Assembly (NCBI RefSeq): GCF_030525845.1
Contig: NZ_JAUNDY010000008.1
Span: 1-64,000 of the forward strand
Direction of reading: 5' to 3'
DNA length: 64,000 nt
Source: Moraxella sp.
GTDB lineage: Bacteria; Pseudomonadota; Gammaproteobacteria; Pseudomonadales; Moraxellaceae
Under the pieces are notes generated by a model, which worked only from the letters and a program-made list of their open reading frames with translations, had not been told where the DNA came from and searched no databases. A program made the position numbers and the translations under genes. Positions 33,487 through 42,079 of the stretch are shown here, one piece after another; the first letter of the stretch is position 1; each line of letters begins with the position of its first letter.

Positions 33487-34023
33487 GTGGGTATTATAGT
33501 CAAATTAAAATCGTCCATGAATCTTGATACGATGATACCAAATACACCAAAACTGCCTGCCATGCCTGCCAAATTTATCGTTGGCAGAACATCTCTTGTG
33601 GTGCGTGCCAAAAAAATAACGCTCATGTTGGCGTTGTTCGCCAATGTCGCCCTGTCAGCATACGCCCAAACTACCACACAGCACTCCATAAAAATTACCA
33701 CACGCTCATCAGCCATTAACGTGAGTGAGCTTGCCAATATTCGTGTTACCAAATACGAGCTGGCATTGGTACAAGTGATGGCAGAGATATGTCCCCAAAT
33801 GCTCAACGAACGCCAAAAGAAGCGATTTTTTGAGGCTTATGAAAATCAGCTACGAGTGTTTATTCCCAATGCAAACAATCCTAGACAAGTCCTAGACTAT
33901 CTTGGCAGTCAGCGAGATTATCGTGCAGTCTTACAGAGTGTGCGTGCGTGGACGGCAAGTTTTCCTGCCAGCGAGAACCGTGAGCTTTGTGTGGATTTTG
34001 CTAACATTGGGCGGACATTTTAA
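33487..34023 (+). CDS. Hypothetical secreted protein
   Basis: Not recognised. Up to 178 residues; residues 43-61 (KITLMLALFANVALSAYA) look like a signal peptide ending in Ala-x-Ala, so the real start may be one of the later in-frame ATG codons (33517 or 33532). The mature part, about 115 residues, is helical with conserved-looking motifs VMAEICPQMLNERQKKRFF, QVLDYLGSQRDYRAVLQSVR and FPASENRELCVDFANIG. The two Cys could form a disulfide. It lies between ruvB and a penicillin-binding protein; function is unknown. Confidence 0.6.
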   Translation: MGIIVKLKSSMNLDTMIPNTPKLPAMPAKFIVGRTSLVVRAKKITLMLALFANVALSAYAQTTTQHSIKITTRSSAINVSELANIRVTKYELALVQVMAEICPQMLNERQKKRFFEAYENQLRVFIPNANNPRQVLDYLGSQRDYRAVLQSVRAWTASFPASENRELCVDFANIGRTF

Positions 34024-34282
34024 GTGGATTGATGGATGTTGGATGGGGGTGGCATTGTCTTTGTTTTGGAGTATGTCTGATAATGTCAAAGCGATGTGTT
34101 TTGAGTGTGTTAAATTTACCCTGATGGGTTTGATGTCAAAACTTGGGATGGTCTAATCTTTCTAAAATCTTGCTTATTTGCAAATAATGTTGTCAATATG
34201 ATATACACCCCAAAAAACCATTTATATTTTGTGTAAATTTTGGTATAGTGATTGCTTTTTATTTTAGTGTGAAAAATTTGGT

Positions 34283-35440
34283 ATGATGAGCCTTTTAAAA
34301 AAAACAACCCTGACGATGGCACTTTTGGCGGTCTCGGTTGTCAGTTTTGCTGATAACGGCATTAGCCCGCCCAAGCAAGATAACTCCGCCTATGTGCTGA
34401 TGGATTATGACACAGGCACGATACTCGCCCAGAGTAATGCTGATACGCCTTTGCCACCAGCTTCTCTGACTAAGATGATGACGAGTTATATCCTTGAACA
34501 AAAGCTTCTATCGGGCGAGCTGTCTGAGACAACTCCCATTAAGATGAGTGAGACGGCGTGGTGTCGTGGTTCTAGCAGGGAGTCATGCATGTATGTACCG
34601 CTAGGCGAGAGTGCTACTGCCATCGACATGCTACGTGGCATCATCATTCAATCAGGTAACGATGCCTCCGCTGCGGTGGCGGAGCATATCTCGGGGTCGC
34701 AGTCAGCTTTTGCGGTTATCATGAATGATGAAGCGGCAAAACTTGGCATGAACAGCACGCATTTTGTGAACGCTACGGGCATGCCAGCAGAGGGACATCG
34801 TTCAAGTGCGAGGGATTTGGCGGTGCTTGCTCGTACCATCATCAAGAATTCTGCCCAATATTATGTACTGTATAGTGAAAAAGAATTTACCTACAACAAC
34901 ATCAAACAAGGTAACCGCAATGCCTTGCTATTTACCGACGCGACTGTGGACGGTCTAAAAACAGGACATACCTCAGAATCTGGCTACTCTTTGGCGGTGT
35001 CTAGTCAAAAAGACAACATGCGACTCATCGCCATCGTATTAGGAGCGAAGAGCGAGCAGGCGAGAGCCAAGCAAGCACGTGAGTTACTAGATTTTGGGTT
35101 TGGACATTTTGAAAATGTAGTCATCTCGCCACAAGGTAGTGATGTAGGTACGGTTTCTGTGAAGTTTGGCAAGGTGGGTAGTGTGCATGCCAGCACGCTA
35201 AATGACCTAAAAGTACTGACCGCCAAAAACCAAAAAAGCAACTTTACCACCGCCATTAAACTCAATGATAATATTACCGCTCCTATCAGAAAAGGGCAGG
35301 AGCTTGGTCAGATGATGGCGATGATGGACGGCAACGCAGTCGCCAGCACACCGATTATCGCCAGTGAGGACGTGGAGCAGGCTGGTTTTGTCGGTCGGAT
35401 GTGGCAGAGCTTGACAGCATGGATTAAGGGATTGTTTTAA
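34283..35440 (+). CDS. dacC: D-alanyl-D-alanine carboxypeptidase (PBP5/6 type)
   Basis: This periplasmic enzyme trims the terminal D-Ala from peptidoglycan pentapeptides. The 385-residue protein has a signal peptide (MMSLLKKTTLTMALLAVSVV ... FADN) and the three serine-protease-like motifs of the family: SLTKMM (SxxK, catalytic Ser near residue 63), SGNDASAAVAEH (SxN) and KTGHTSESGYS (KTG). A C-terminal amphipathic segment (GFVGRMWQSLTAWIKGLF) should anchor it to the inner membrane. Symbol could equally be dacA. A terminator follows. Confidence 0.95.
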   Translation: MMSLLKKTTLTMALLAVSVVSFADNGISPPKQDNSAYVLMDYDTGTILAQSNADTPLPPASLTKMMTSYILEQKLLSGELSETTPIKMSETAWCRGSSRESCMYVPLGESATAIDMLRGIIIQSGNDASAAVAEHISGSQSAFAVIMNDEAAKLGMNSTHFVNATGMPAEGHRSSARDLAVLARTIIKNSAQYYVLYSEKEFTYNNIKQGNRNALLFTDATVDGLKTGHTSESGYSLAVSSQKDNMRLIAIVLGAKSEQARAKQARELLDFGFGHFENVVISPQGSDVGTVSVKFGKVGSVHASTLNDLKVLTAKNQKSNFTTAIKLNDNITAPIRKGQELGQMMAMMDGNAVASTPIIASEDVEQAGFVGRMWQSLTAWIKGLF

Positions 35441-35456
35441 TCTGATTTTTTGATAC

Positions 35457-35483
35457 AAAGGCGTGCTGTGGCACGTCTTTTTT
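35457..35483 (+). terminator. Rho-independent terminator of the carboxypeptidase gene
   Basis: AAAGGCGTGC and GCACGTCTTT pair (one G-U) around TGTG and continue into a T-run. Confidence 0.8.
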
Positions 35484-35585
35484 GCGATTTAAGTTTTTGT
35501 GAATTCAAAAATTCTGGTGTGCAAATCGTGAGGCAAAGTGGGTTTTTATCTGTCAAATTGCACAGAAAACAAGGTGTTTGTGTTA

Positions 35586-35865
35586 TTAAGCTGTACTAAT
35601 CAACTCAGGGTTTTTATCCAAAATTCTCATAAGCGTGATGGCGGGACCTGTTGGGGTTCGTGTGCCCTGTTCCCAATTTTGCAGGGTTTTGGGGCTGATA
35701 TTGAGTTTTTTAGCAAACTGGATTTGTGATAACCCTGTTTTTGCCCTAATTTCTTTGATGTTTGGGCGGTTCGTAGGTGAAAACACGGCTCGGAGCTTGT
35801 TCGCCCTTTGTGATTGCTGCCTCATTCATGGAAGCTACAATATCATTAAAGAGTTGTTTGTCCAT
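35586..35865 (-). pseudogene. HigA/NadS-like antitoxin, frameshifted
   Basis: From ATG 35865 the first frame reads MDKQLFNDIVASMNEAAITK and then GEQAPSRVFTYEPP before breaking; the family continues in another frame with IKEIRAKTGLSQIQFAKKLN and KTLQNWEQGTRTPTGPA, a complete XRE helix-turn-helix. The intact form of this family is about 95 residues and spans both parts, so one base has been lost or gained near 35765-35790 (around the CGCCCAAACATC segment on the minus strand). The alternative is that an internal ATG at 35825 produces a short DNA-binding part. It overlaps the toxin end by 20 bases. Confidence 0.75.
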
Positions 35866-36195
35866 TTTTTAGCTCCTGTTTTAGGATTGAAATTAAGGTT
35901 TTAAATACTTGCTTTTCGGCATTGGTAATGTTGTCTTTGACTGATTTTGGATAGACGGCAAACATATAAATGCGTCCATATTCATCAGTATAATAATGCA
36001 AGACTCTAACACCGCTACTCTTGCCACTATTACGACCAAAACGGATTTTTCTAAGTCCGCCAGTGCCTTGTATTAAGTCGCCTCTTTTGGGGTTGTTTAA
36101 CAGTTCCTTTGTATCTGTTGATATTCATCATCGGTAAATAATTCTTTGATGGCTTTTGTAGAAAAGCTGGTTTCAATGAATGTTAATAACTTCAC
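35846..36195 (-). pseudogene. RelE/HigB-like toxin, frameshifted
   Basis: The gene starts at GTG 36195 behind GGAGG and reads MKLLTFIETSFSTKAIKELF then TDDEYQQIQ. It then hits a stop (TGTTAA), while the rest of the family continues one frame over: KELLNNPKRGDLIQGTGGLR, KIRFGRNSGKSSGVRVLHYY and IYMFAVYPKSVKDNI. These are the hallmark segments of RelE-type mRNA interferases of the HigB-2 kind (inhibition of translation by mRNA cleavage). The break lies near 36100-36120. With both toxin and antitoxin broken, the pair is probably inactive or the assembly has indel errors here. Confidence 0.75.
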
Positions 36196-36343
36196 GAAAA
36201 TACCTCCAATCTCGATAGATTGTATACTTCATTAGAGTGGTTGTCAAGGATATTCAGTGGTGGCAAAAATAAGGCTCCCTGACGACATCACAGAAAATTA
36301 AACTTGGAGATGATGGGGCGTAGTTTTATGTGCAATATAAAAA

Positions 36344-36374
36344 ACAAAAGCCCACCATTGAGGCAGGCTTTTGT
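36344..36374 (-). terminator. Rho-independent terminator of the porin gene
   Basis: ACAAAAGCC and GGCTTTTGT are exact complements around a 13-base loop, directly after the porin stop at 36388. Confidence 0.75.
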
Positions 36375-36387
36375 GGTTGGGTATGGA

Positions 36388-37350
36388 TTAGAACTTGTAT
36401 TCAATACCAGTACCGATGCCATAGGCTTTGGCGGTTTCTACGCCTTCACCTTTGTTGGTTAGGTAAGCACCATAGATGTGACCTGTGGTAGCTTTGTTAA
36501 ATGCGTATTTACCACCAGCAGCCACACGGAATACTTCGTCATCTTTGATGCCAGCTGCGTTGTCTACGAAATCAAGCTGACCATAAGCAGTCCATGGGGT
36601 TTGAGCAAGCTTTTGGGTAGCACTCACAGTAAAGGCATTTTCTTTTTTGAGGTCGCCACCAAACTGAGTGTTTTGATATAGAGCACCGATGGTGGTCGCA
36701 TCAGTTAGGTCATAAGCACCGCTTACACGAGTTGCTTTGAAGTTGCCAGCTTGGATGTAGGTAGCACCTGCACGGTATGCTGCACCGTTTGGTTCGTACT
36801 GAGCACCTACGCCCCATGCATCGCGACCTAGGCTGTCAGTGCTGTTGTTCTCATCAAGTACATACATGCCTAGGAAGTTTAGACCGTTGTAGCTTGGAGA
36901 TACATAAGCAAATGCGTTGTTAGCACGTGGTGCATCAAAAGAAGCTAGAACGTTATCGCCACCTACTACGCCACCTTCGGTAACGTTAGCGTAGTCTACC
37001 ATGCCGTCAATGGCAGTTAGACGACCAGCAAGTAGCGTACCGTATTGTTCGTTAGATAGACCCAAATAGCTGTCACGAGCTTCGAAAGTACGAGTGTTGT
37101 CGTCTACTTCTACACGGTATTCTAGTTGATAGATAAGGTTGGTGTTAGCAGTTAGGGCTTCTGCACCCTTAAAGCCGATACGTGAAGCATTAGAGTTAAG
37201 TTGGGTGCGAGTGTCAAGACCAGCTTCCTTAGCAACGTTATTACCGTCTTGTAGGTCAAGAGTAAGGAATGCTTTACCGTACACTTGTGGGGCAGCTTGT
37301 GCAGAGATAGACAAAGCAGCAACAGCTGACGCTAAAAGTAGTTTTTTCAT
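36388..37350 (-). CDS. Gram-negative porin
   Basis: This outer-membrane trimeric porin lets small solutes diffuse across. From ATG 37350 it has 320 residues, with a signal peptide MKKLLLASAVAALSISAQA and mature start APQVYGKAFLTLD. The body is strand-rich with the usual pattern (GFKGAEALTANTNLIYQLEY, DNTRTFEARDSYLGLSNEQ) and ends in the aromatic GTGIEYKF expected for BAM recognition. A start at 37419 would add 23 residues before the signal peptide, but GGAGAAACCC directly before ATG 37350 decides for the latter. Resembles the M. catarrhalis M35/CpmA-size class, by inference only. Confidence 0.88.
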   Translation of the reverse strand: MKKLLLASAVAALSISAQAAPQVYGKAFLTLDLQDGNNVAKEAGLDTRTQLNSNASRIGFKGAEALTANTNLIYQLEYRVEVDDNTRTFEARDSYLGLSNEQYGTLLAGRLTAIDGMVDYANVTEGGVVGGDNVLASFDAPRANNAFAYVSPSYNGLNFLGMYVLDENNSTDSLGRDAWGVGAQYEPNGAAYRAGATYIQAGNFKATRVSGAYDLTDATTIGALYQNTQFGGDLKKENAFTVSATQKLAQTPWTAYGQLDFVDNAAGIKDDEVFRVAAGGKYAFNKATTGHIYGAYLTNKGEGVETAKAYGIGTGIEYKF

Positions 37351-37472
37351 GGGTTTCTCCACTGACATTTTTAGTGATGGGGCTGCTGTACGCTTGCACC
37401 CAGTGTGATAGGCTGTCAATCACTTGATGGCTTATCACGGTTATTAAAATTGTTACTAGGGTAGATAGTATG

Positions 37473-37499
37473 CTTTGTGTTTATGATATAGACACAAAG
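37473..37499 (-). promoter_or_regulatory. Dyad symmetry in the porin upstream region
   Basis: CTTTGTGT and ACACAAAG (8-bp perfect arms, 11-base spacer) lie about 125 bases upstream of the porin ATG. It could be an operator or a 5'-UTR hairpin. The 376-base gap between porin and miaE holds no gene I can see. Confidence 0.4.
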
Positions 37500-37795
37500 G
37501 GCATATAAAATCATACCGCACATATAGAATACCAATTTTGACATATTTTGCAACACCTTTTATTAAAAAAATTCACATTTTTTTAAGGGTTTTTTGAAAT
37601 ACTGATATTTTTCAATGAGTTATTATGTTAAGTTTTGTAAAGATTTTTGTAAAAATTGAGAATGTTTATTAGTTACTTGGTGGGTTTTTGGGGAATGGGT
37701 TGGGTTCTTTTGGCTATTTTGGATAAATTTGACAAATCCATGCTAAAATATCAAATACAAAACTGCCAAAATAAGCGTGATTTTAGGAGAATATC

Positions 37796-38470
37796 ATGAC
37801 TGATGTAACGATTTTGAACGACGATGATTTGAATGTGATTGCAAGCCGTGCCAAAGCCAAAACGGATATCAGCCACATTCATGTGTTTTTGGGGGCAAAA
37901 ACTTCCCAAAAATGGCTAGAAGTTGCCAAAAAAAATCTACCACTGCTCATGCTCGACCACGCCAACTGCGAAAAAAAGGCGGCGGGGACAGCGATGAATT
38001 TGATTTTTCGTTATGAATTTCATCGAGATTTACAGCATAAACTCGCCCAACTGGTGCGTGAAGAAATGCTCCACTATGAACAAGTGTTAGAACTCATGGA
38101 CGAGCGTGGCATCGCATGGTCGCACTTGCCAGCAGGTCGCTATGCTAAGGGACTACTCAAACACAAACGCACGTGGGAGCCTGCGGGCATGGTCGATGTG
38201 CTAATTATCGGAGCGTTTATCGAAGCACGGTCGTGTGAGCGATTCTCGGCACTCGCTGATGTGATTGATGATGAAAAACTGTCTAAATATTATAAATACT
38301 TACTCAAATCTGAAAGCCGTCATTATGAAGATTATCTGGCTCTTGCTCAGTCGGTGTCTGATGAGCCGATAGATGAGCGAGTGGCGTTTTTTAGGGAGGT
38401 GGAAGCAGAGCTTATCGATAGCCCTGATGGCGAACTGCGTTTTCATAGCGGTGTGCCTGATTTTGCCTGA
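37796..38470 (+). CDS. miaE: tRNA-(ms2io6A)-hydroxylase
   Basis: MiaE is a non-haem diiron enzyme that hydroxylates the isopentenyl group of ms2i6A37 in tRNA. The 224 residues show the ferritin-like four-helix pattern of iron ligands: DHANCEKKAAG (near residue 53), REEMLHYEQVLELMDERGI with the E-x2-H (near 90), GAFIEARSCERFSALADVI (near 140) and the ESRHYEDYLALA second E-x2-H (near 173). The nnr gene starts 15 bases downstream, so they are probably cotranscribed. Confidence 0.92.
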   Translation: MTDVTILNDDDLNVIASRAKAKTDISHIHVFLGAKTSQKWLEVAKKNLPLLMLDHANCEKKAAGTAMNLIFRYEFHRDLQHKLAQLVREEMLHYEQVLELMDERGIAWSHLPAGRYAKGLLKHKRTWEPAGMVDVLIIGAFIEARSCERFSALADVIDDEKLSKYYKYLLKSESRHYEDYLALAQSVSDEPIDERVAFFREVEAELIDSPDGELRFHSGVPDFA

Positions 38471-38485
38471 TGGTGTGGGGGTGTG

Positions 38486-39928
38486 ATGAAAACGCCGATT
38501 TATACCGCCAAAGCCATCAGAGATTGGGAGAGACGCTGGTTTAATGAAGGTAACAGCTCGTTTGGCTTGATGAAGCAAGCAAGCCTAGCGATGGCATTAC
38601 AAATCACTGATTTTATGGATAAAAACCATATTGCCCAAGCCGACATCGTCGTCTGGTGTGGAACGGGCAATAACGGTGGCGATGGCTATTTGACCGCCAA
38701 ATATTTATCCCATCATTTATCCAATGATGGTTTTCATGTACAAATCATCGCCCCTGATTTGCCCAGAAGTCTTGATTGTACCCGTGCAAAAAGTGAGTGT
38801 ACTGACATATATATTTGTGATAATGTAACCAAGATAAAACGTCATTTTGAAAAAATAATACACATAGATGCGTTATTTGGTAATGGGCTAGACAGAAATC
38901 TTGATAAGCATGCTTGGCACATCATTGATCAATTCAACGCCCAAAGCGGCACAAAAATTGCCATTGACCTACCCAGTGGTCTGCACCCTGACACAGGCAC
39001 GCCCCTGCCTGTCTGCACCAAGGTGGATTTGACGCTGTGTGTGATGGGGCTAAAAATCGGACTGTTTACAGGTGTGGCAAAGGAGTTTGTCGGTCAAGTG
39101 ATAAATCTACCCCTGATACCGCCTGATGATGGGTTGTCGGCGGTGGCATATTTGCCCGATAAGCCTGTGCCTAAACCCAGAAAACTTACCGCTCACAAGG
39201 GCGATTTTGGCACGGTGGTGGTGGTGGGCGGTCATGAGCGTATGGGTGGAGCGGTCATCATGGCAAGCGAGATGGCGATGAGCATGGGGGCAGGGCGAGT
39301 AACGGCGGTTTGCCATGCCAAGCACCACACCGCCATGCTCGCTCGCTCGCCCAATGTGATGGTGGCGGATATTGAATATGATGTGGATTTGGGGGCATTT
39401 GACCGTGTGGCGTTTGGCATGGGGCTTGGGCGTGATGACTGGGCGGAGGCGGTTTATAAAAAGATGATGTCGGTTGTTTTGGCACATGCTTTTGATAGAG
39501 TGGTGCTGGACGCTGATGCTTTGTATTTTTTGGCAAAAAACCCCGTCAAACTACCAAGTCATGTTATTTGCACCCCTCACTCGGCAGAGTCGGCACGGCT
39601 ACTGGGCGTGAGTGTGGCGGACGTGGATAGGGATAAGTTGACGGCTTTACACAACCTGCATGCCAAATATGGTGGGGGGTGGGTCATCAAGGGAGCAAAT
39701 ACGCTTAGTTTTGATGGCAAAACGGTGTGCGTATGTCCTTTTGGTAATCCGATGATGGCGACAGCAGGCATGGGCGATGTGCTGGCTGGCATGATGGTAG
39801 GGCTAGATGCTGATGTGCATGAAGTTGTGGCATGGCATGGGGTGCTGGGCGATGAGCTGGCAGGGCGAAGTGTGTTTGGGATAAATGCTCATGACATGGC
39901 AGGCGTGGCAAAGGCGATGATGGAGTGA
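38486..39928 (+). CDS. nnr: Bifunctional NAD(P)H-hydrate epimerase / ADP-dependent dehydratase
   Basis: The enzyme repairs damaged NAD(P)H hydrates. The N-terminal epimerase (YjeF_N, residues 1-220) contains WCGTGNNGGDGYLTAKYLSH near residue 52, HIDALFGNGLDR, and DLPSGLHPDTGTPL. The C-terminal ADP-dependent dehydratase (residues 230-480) contains GDFGTVVVVGGHERMGGAVI, CTPHSAESARLLG, VIKGANTLSF and NPMMATAGMGDVLAGMM. About 480 residues is normal for the fused form. ATG 38486 is preferred to the overlapping GTG at 38483. It likely shares a transcript with miaE. Confidence 0.95.
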   Translation: MKTPIYTAKAIRDWERRWFNEGNSSFGLMKQASLAMALQITDFMDKNHIAQADIVVWCGTGNNGGDGYLTAKYLSHHLSNDGFHVQIIAPDLPRSLDCTRAKSECTDIYICDNVTKIKRHFEKIIHIDALFGNGLDRNLDKHAWHIIDQFNAQSGTKIAIDLPSGLHPDTGTPLPVCTKVDLTLCVMGLKIGLFTGVAKEFVGQVINLPLIPPDDGLSAVAYLPDKPVPKPRKLTAHKGDFGTVVVVGGHERMGGAVIMASEMAMSMGAGRVTAVCHAKHHTAMLARSPNVMVADIEYDVDLGAFDRVAFGMGLGRDDWAEAVYKKMMSVVLAHAFDRVVLDADALYFLAKNPVKLPSHVICTPHSAESARLLGVSVADVDRDKLTALHNLHAKYGGGWVIKGANTLSFDGKTVCVCPFGNPMMATAGMGDVLAGMMVGLDADVHEVVAWHGVLGDELAGRSVFGINAHDMAGVAKAMME

Positions 39929-40117
39929 ATGTACATTTGTTTAATGTCAGAAAATTTTGTATAATGGTTGTGGATTTGGGGTGTGTCCCATTTTTAATGC
40001 AAACATGATGACGTTAATTTGTCAATTATTTTTCATCTGTAAAGAATATTATAAATGCTCAACACGCACTAATGTTGAAATTCTAATTCCAATACAAATC
40101 AATCAAGAGAGATGATT

Positions 40118-40867
40118 ATGGCATTTAAAGATATGGTAGGGCAGCACGTCCCAAGCGTAACTTTTCGTACCCGTCAGGGCGATAACTGGGTGGATGTAAC
40201 CACTGATGAGCTATTTAACGGCAAAAAAGTCGTATTGTTTAGCTTGCCTGGTGCGTTTACACCCACTTGTTCGTCAACGCACCTGCCACGCTATAACGAG
40301 CTTGCAGGCGAGTTTAAGAAGCTTGGTGTGGACGACATTATTTGTCTGTCGGTCAATGATACTTTTGTAATGAATGCATGGAGGGCCGACCAAGAATGTG
40401 CCAACATCACTGTCATTCCTGATGGTAATGGCGAGTTTACCGATGGTATGGGTAGATTGGTGGGCAAAGAAAATTTAGGCTTTGGTAAGCGTTCATGGCG
40501 TTACTCGATGCTTGTGGATAATGGCGTGATTGTCAAAATTTTTGACGAACCAGAAAAAGACGGCGACCCCTTTGAAGTGTCGGACGCTGATACCATGATT
40601 AAGTATCTTGACCCAACATGGACGGATAAACCATCGGTGGCGGTGATTTCTAAGGCGGGTTGCCCGTTTTGTATCAAAGCCAAAGAAGCTCTGACGGCTC
40701 GTGGCGTCTCATTTGAGGAGCTTGTGCTTGGTCGTGATATTACCATGACGGCGGTGCGTGCCATGACGGGGCGTGAGACTGCACCACAGATTTTTGTGGG
40801 TGGCAAGCATATCGGCGGCTTCGATGATTTGGAGGCGTATCTTAGTGGCGGCGAGTGCCTACTGTAA
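40118..40867 (+). CDS. Peroxiredoxin-glutaredoxin fusion (hybrid Prx5)
   Basis: This thiol peroxidase carries its own reductant. Residues 1-160 are a Prx5 domain with FSLPGAFTPTCSSTHLPRYN, holding the peroxidatic Cys, and the SVNDTFVMNAWRADQ segment. Residues 170-249 are a glutaredoxin domain with the CxxC site AGCPFCIKAKEAL and the glutathione-binding end TAPQIFVGGKHIGGFDDLEA. The fusion is known from Haemophilus, Neisseria and other pathogens, where glutathione reduces it directly. ATG 40118 follows a GAGAGATG-type site; an ATG at 40112 would add two residues. A terminator follows, then an insertion sequence. Confidence 0.95.
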   Translation: MAFKDMVGQHVPSVTFRTRQGDNWVDVTTDELFNGKKVVLFSLPGAFTPTCSSTHLPRYNELAGEFKKLGVDDIICLSVNDTFVMNAWRADQECANITVIPDGNGEFTDGMGRLVGKENLGFGKRSWRYSMLVDNGVIVKIFDEPEKDGDPFEVSDADTMIKYLDPTWTDKPSVAVISKAGCPFCIKAKEALTARGVSFEELVLGRDITMTAVRAMTGRETAPQIFVGGKHIGGFDDLEAYLSGGECLL

Positions 40868-40884
40868 TTATTAGCTACCATTTT

Positions 40885-40916
40885 AACCACTATCTCATTA
40901 GATGGTGGTTTTTTAA
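40885..40916 (+). terminator. Rho-independent terminator after the Prx-Grx gene
   Basis: AACCACTATCT and AGATGGTGGTT form an 11-bp stem (one G-U) with a T-run. The insertion element landed four bases past this T-run. Confidence 0.8.
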
Positions 40917-40920
40917 ATTT

Positions 40921-41699
40921 GGCATTATTCACAAACCATACATAACTCAACCTACCATTCCACTTAGCAAACAGCAAGTTCAGTGAGTTTTCTATCATCT
41001 TTTGGCATTTGGAATAACACTTGGTTTTGCGTTTAAACCTTGCAAGATAGTGGCGAATTCTACCATTATGACTTTCTATTGTAAAAGTCTCTTTCTTGCT
41101 GTGTCGGTGTTTGTGGCTTGGAATAACTTCCTGATAAGTTTTCCAGTAATCGCTACAAAACAAAGTAATGTTATGTCTGTTTGGCTGACCGTACAATCTT
41201 TTAAAGGTTTTACTGTCTCGTTTGCCACAACAAAACCTAAGACTTGCTTGGTGTCTGTCTTGATGGCAATCCATGTCCAGCAGTAGTTTTTTAAACTTGC
41301 TGTAACTGTGAATTTCATCAAGCTCTACAATGTCAATGGGTTCATTGTGTTGGGTTAAATTGGCATTGTAGATGTCTTGATGTTTAATGCCTGAGTTTTT
41401 AACCCAATATATGTCCAATACCCAGCACACGACCAATGGCACGAAAGCCTAAAACTTCAAGATACATGTCAATGGCTAGCTTTCTAACACTTTCATCTTT
41501 TTTGTTACTCTTATAAAGCACGGTAAAGTGATATTTACAGTCTTTACATCGATGTCTTTGTTTGCCGTAGGCAAAGCCTGCCTTAACAATGTGATTGGAT
41601 TGACATTTTGGACAATAATCTAAGAGTATCATGGATTGCTTGGTCTTTGGTTGTTGTGGATTGGGTATTATAGCCTAGGTATAGGGGTTGAATAATGCC
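40921..41699 (-). mobile_element. IS1-family insertion sequence, 779 bp, with inverted ends and 8-bp target duplication
   Basis: The left end GGCATTATTCA (40921-40931) and right end TGAATAATGCC (41689-41699) are an exact 11-bp inverted repeat. The element is bracketed by the direct repeat TTAAATTT at 40913-40920 and 41700-41707. An 8-bp duplication and a size near 770 bp fit the IS1 family. The transposase inside is damaged (next entry), so this copy should not move by itself. Confidence 0.88.
40924..41632 (-). pseudogene. IS1-family transposase, multiply frameshifted
   Basis: The N-terminal InsA-like part (41632 down to about 41410) has a zinc finger CPKCQSNHIVKAG...HRCKDCKYHF and a helix-turn-helix GFRAIGRVLGIGH. 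The frame then shifts, with residues missing compared with the usual helix end, into WVKNSGIKHQDIYNANLTQ and the DDE part EPIDIVELDEIHSY. A one-base gain in an A-run near 41288 puts NYCWTWIAIKTDTKQVLGFV in another frame, and a one-base loss near 41216 returns to KRDSKTFKRLYGQ ... FCSDYWKTYQEVIP ... FTIESHNGRIRHYLARFKRK. The frame reads out through the left end into host DNA. Confidence 0.82.
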
Positions 41700-41758
41700 T
41701 TAAATTTATAAAATACCATGTTTGTACCCAAATCAATATTTTGAAACTTATCCGCTCT

Positions 41759-41991
41759 TTATCCACAAATCCTGTGGATAACTATGTGGATAACTTTATG
41801 ATTATTCGCCAAAAACCCCAATTTATCAATGCAGTAAGTTAATTGGTTAAAAATTATACAAATATTAATGTGAAAATAATACCAACAAAATCAATAAGTT
41901 AATATATGGCGTTTTTATTTATTTCTTGGGTATTCCTGTGATGTCATTAACGGTATTTGACTTATGCCATATCGGCGGGTTTTGTGGATAA
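41759..41991. promoter_or_regulatory. Cluster of four perfect DnaA boxes flanking an AT-rich stretch
   Basis: TTATCCACA occurs forward at 41759-41767 and, as TGTGGATAA, at 41773-41781, 41785-41793 and 41983-41991. The first three are packed 12-14 bases apart. Between them and the fourth is about 190 bases of very AT-rich DNA without a gene. This 380-base gap between the IS and the binding-protein gene otherwise holds only the terminator at 42031. It looks like a DnaA-binding locus (titration, reactivation or origin type). Confidence 0.65.
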
Positions 41992-42030
41992 TTTTGAGTG
42001 TTATGCATGATTTGTGAGGTATTTTATAAT

Positions 42031-42056
42031 AAAAATTCCCCAAATAATGGGGAATT
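42031..42056 (-). terminator. Rho-independent terminator of the binding-protein gene
   Basis: AATTCCCC and GGGGAATT are exact complements around a 7-base loop; on the minus strand a T-rich tail follows. Confidence 0.75.
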
Positions 42057-42079
42057 GTGGTCAAATGACGCTAAGGGAT

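Noticed and set aside
40501-41442. A long minus-strand ORF of 313 codons overlapping the Prx-Grx gene
   Set aside because: Its N-terminal two thirds are IS1 transposase read through damaged frames; the rest is antisense to the Prx-Grx gene, entered because the transposase frame runs out of the element's end.
41759-41991. Chromosomal origin (oriC) as the primary call for the DnaA-box cluster
   Set aside because: No dnaA, dnaN or rpmH nearby, and both rpoBC and groESL would be transcribed against replication. Kept only as an alternative.
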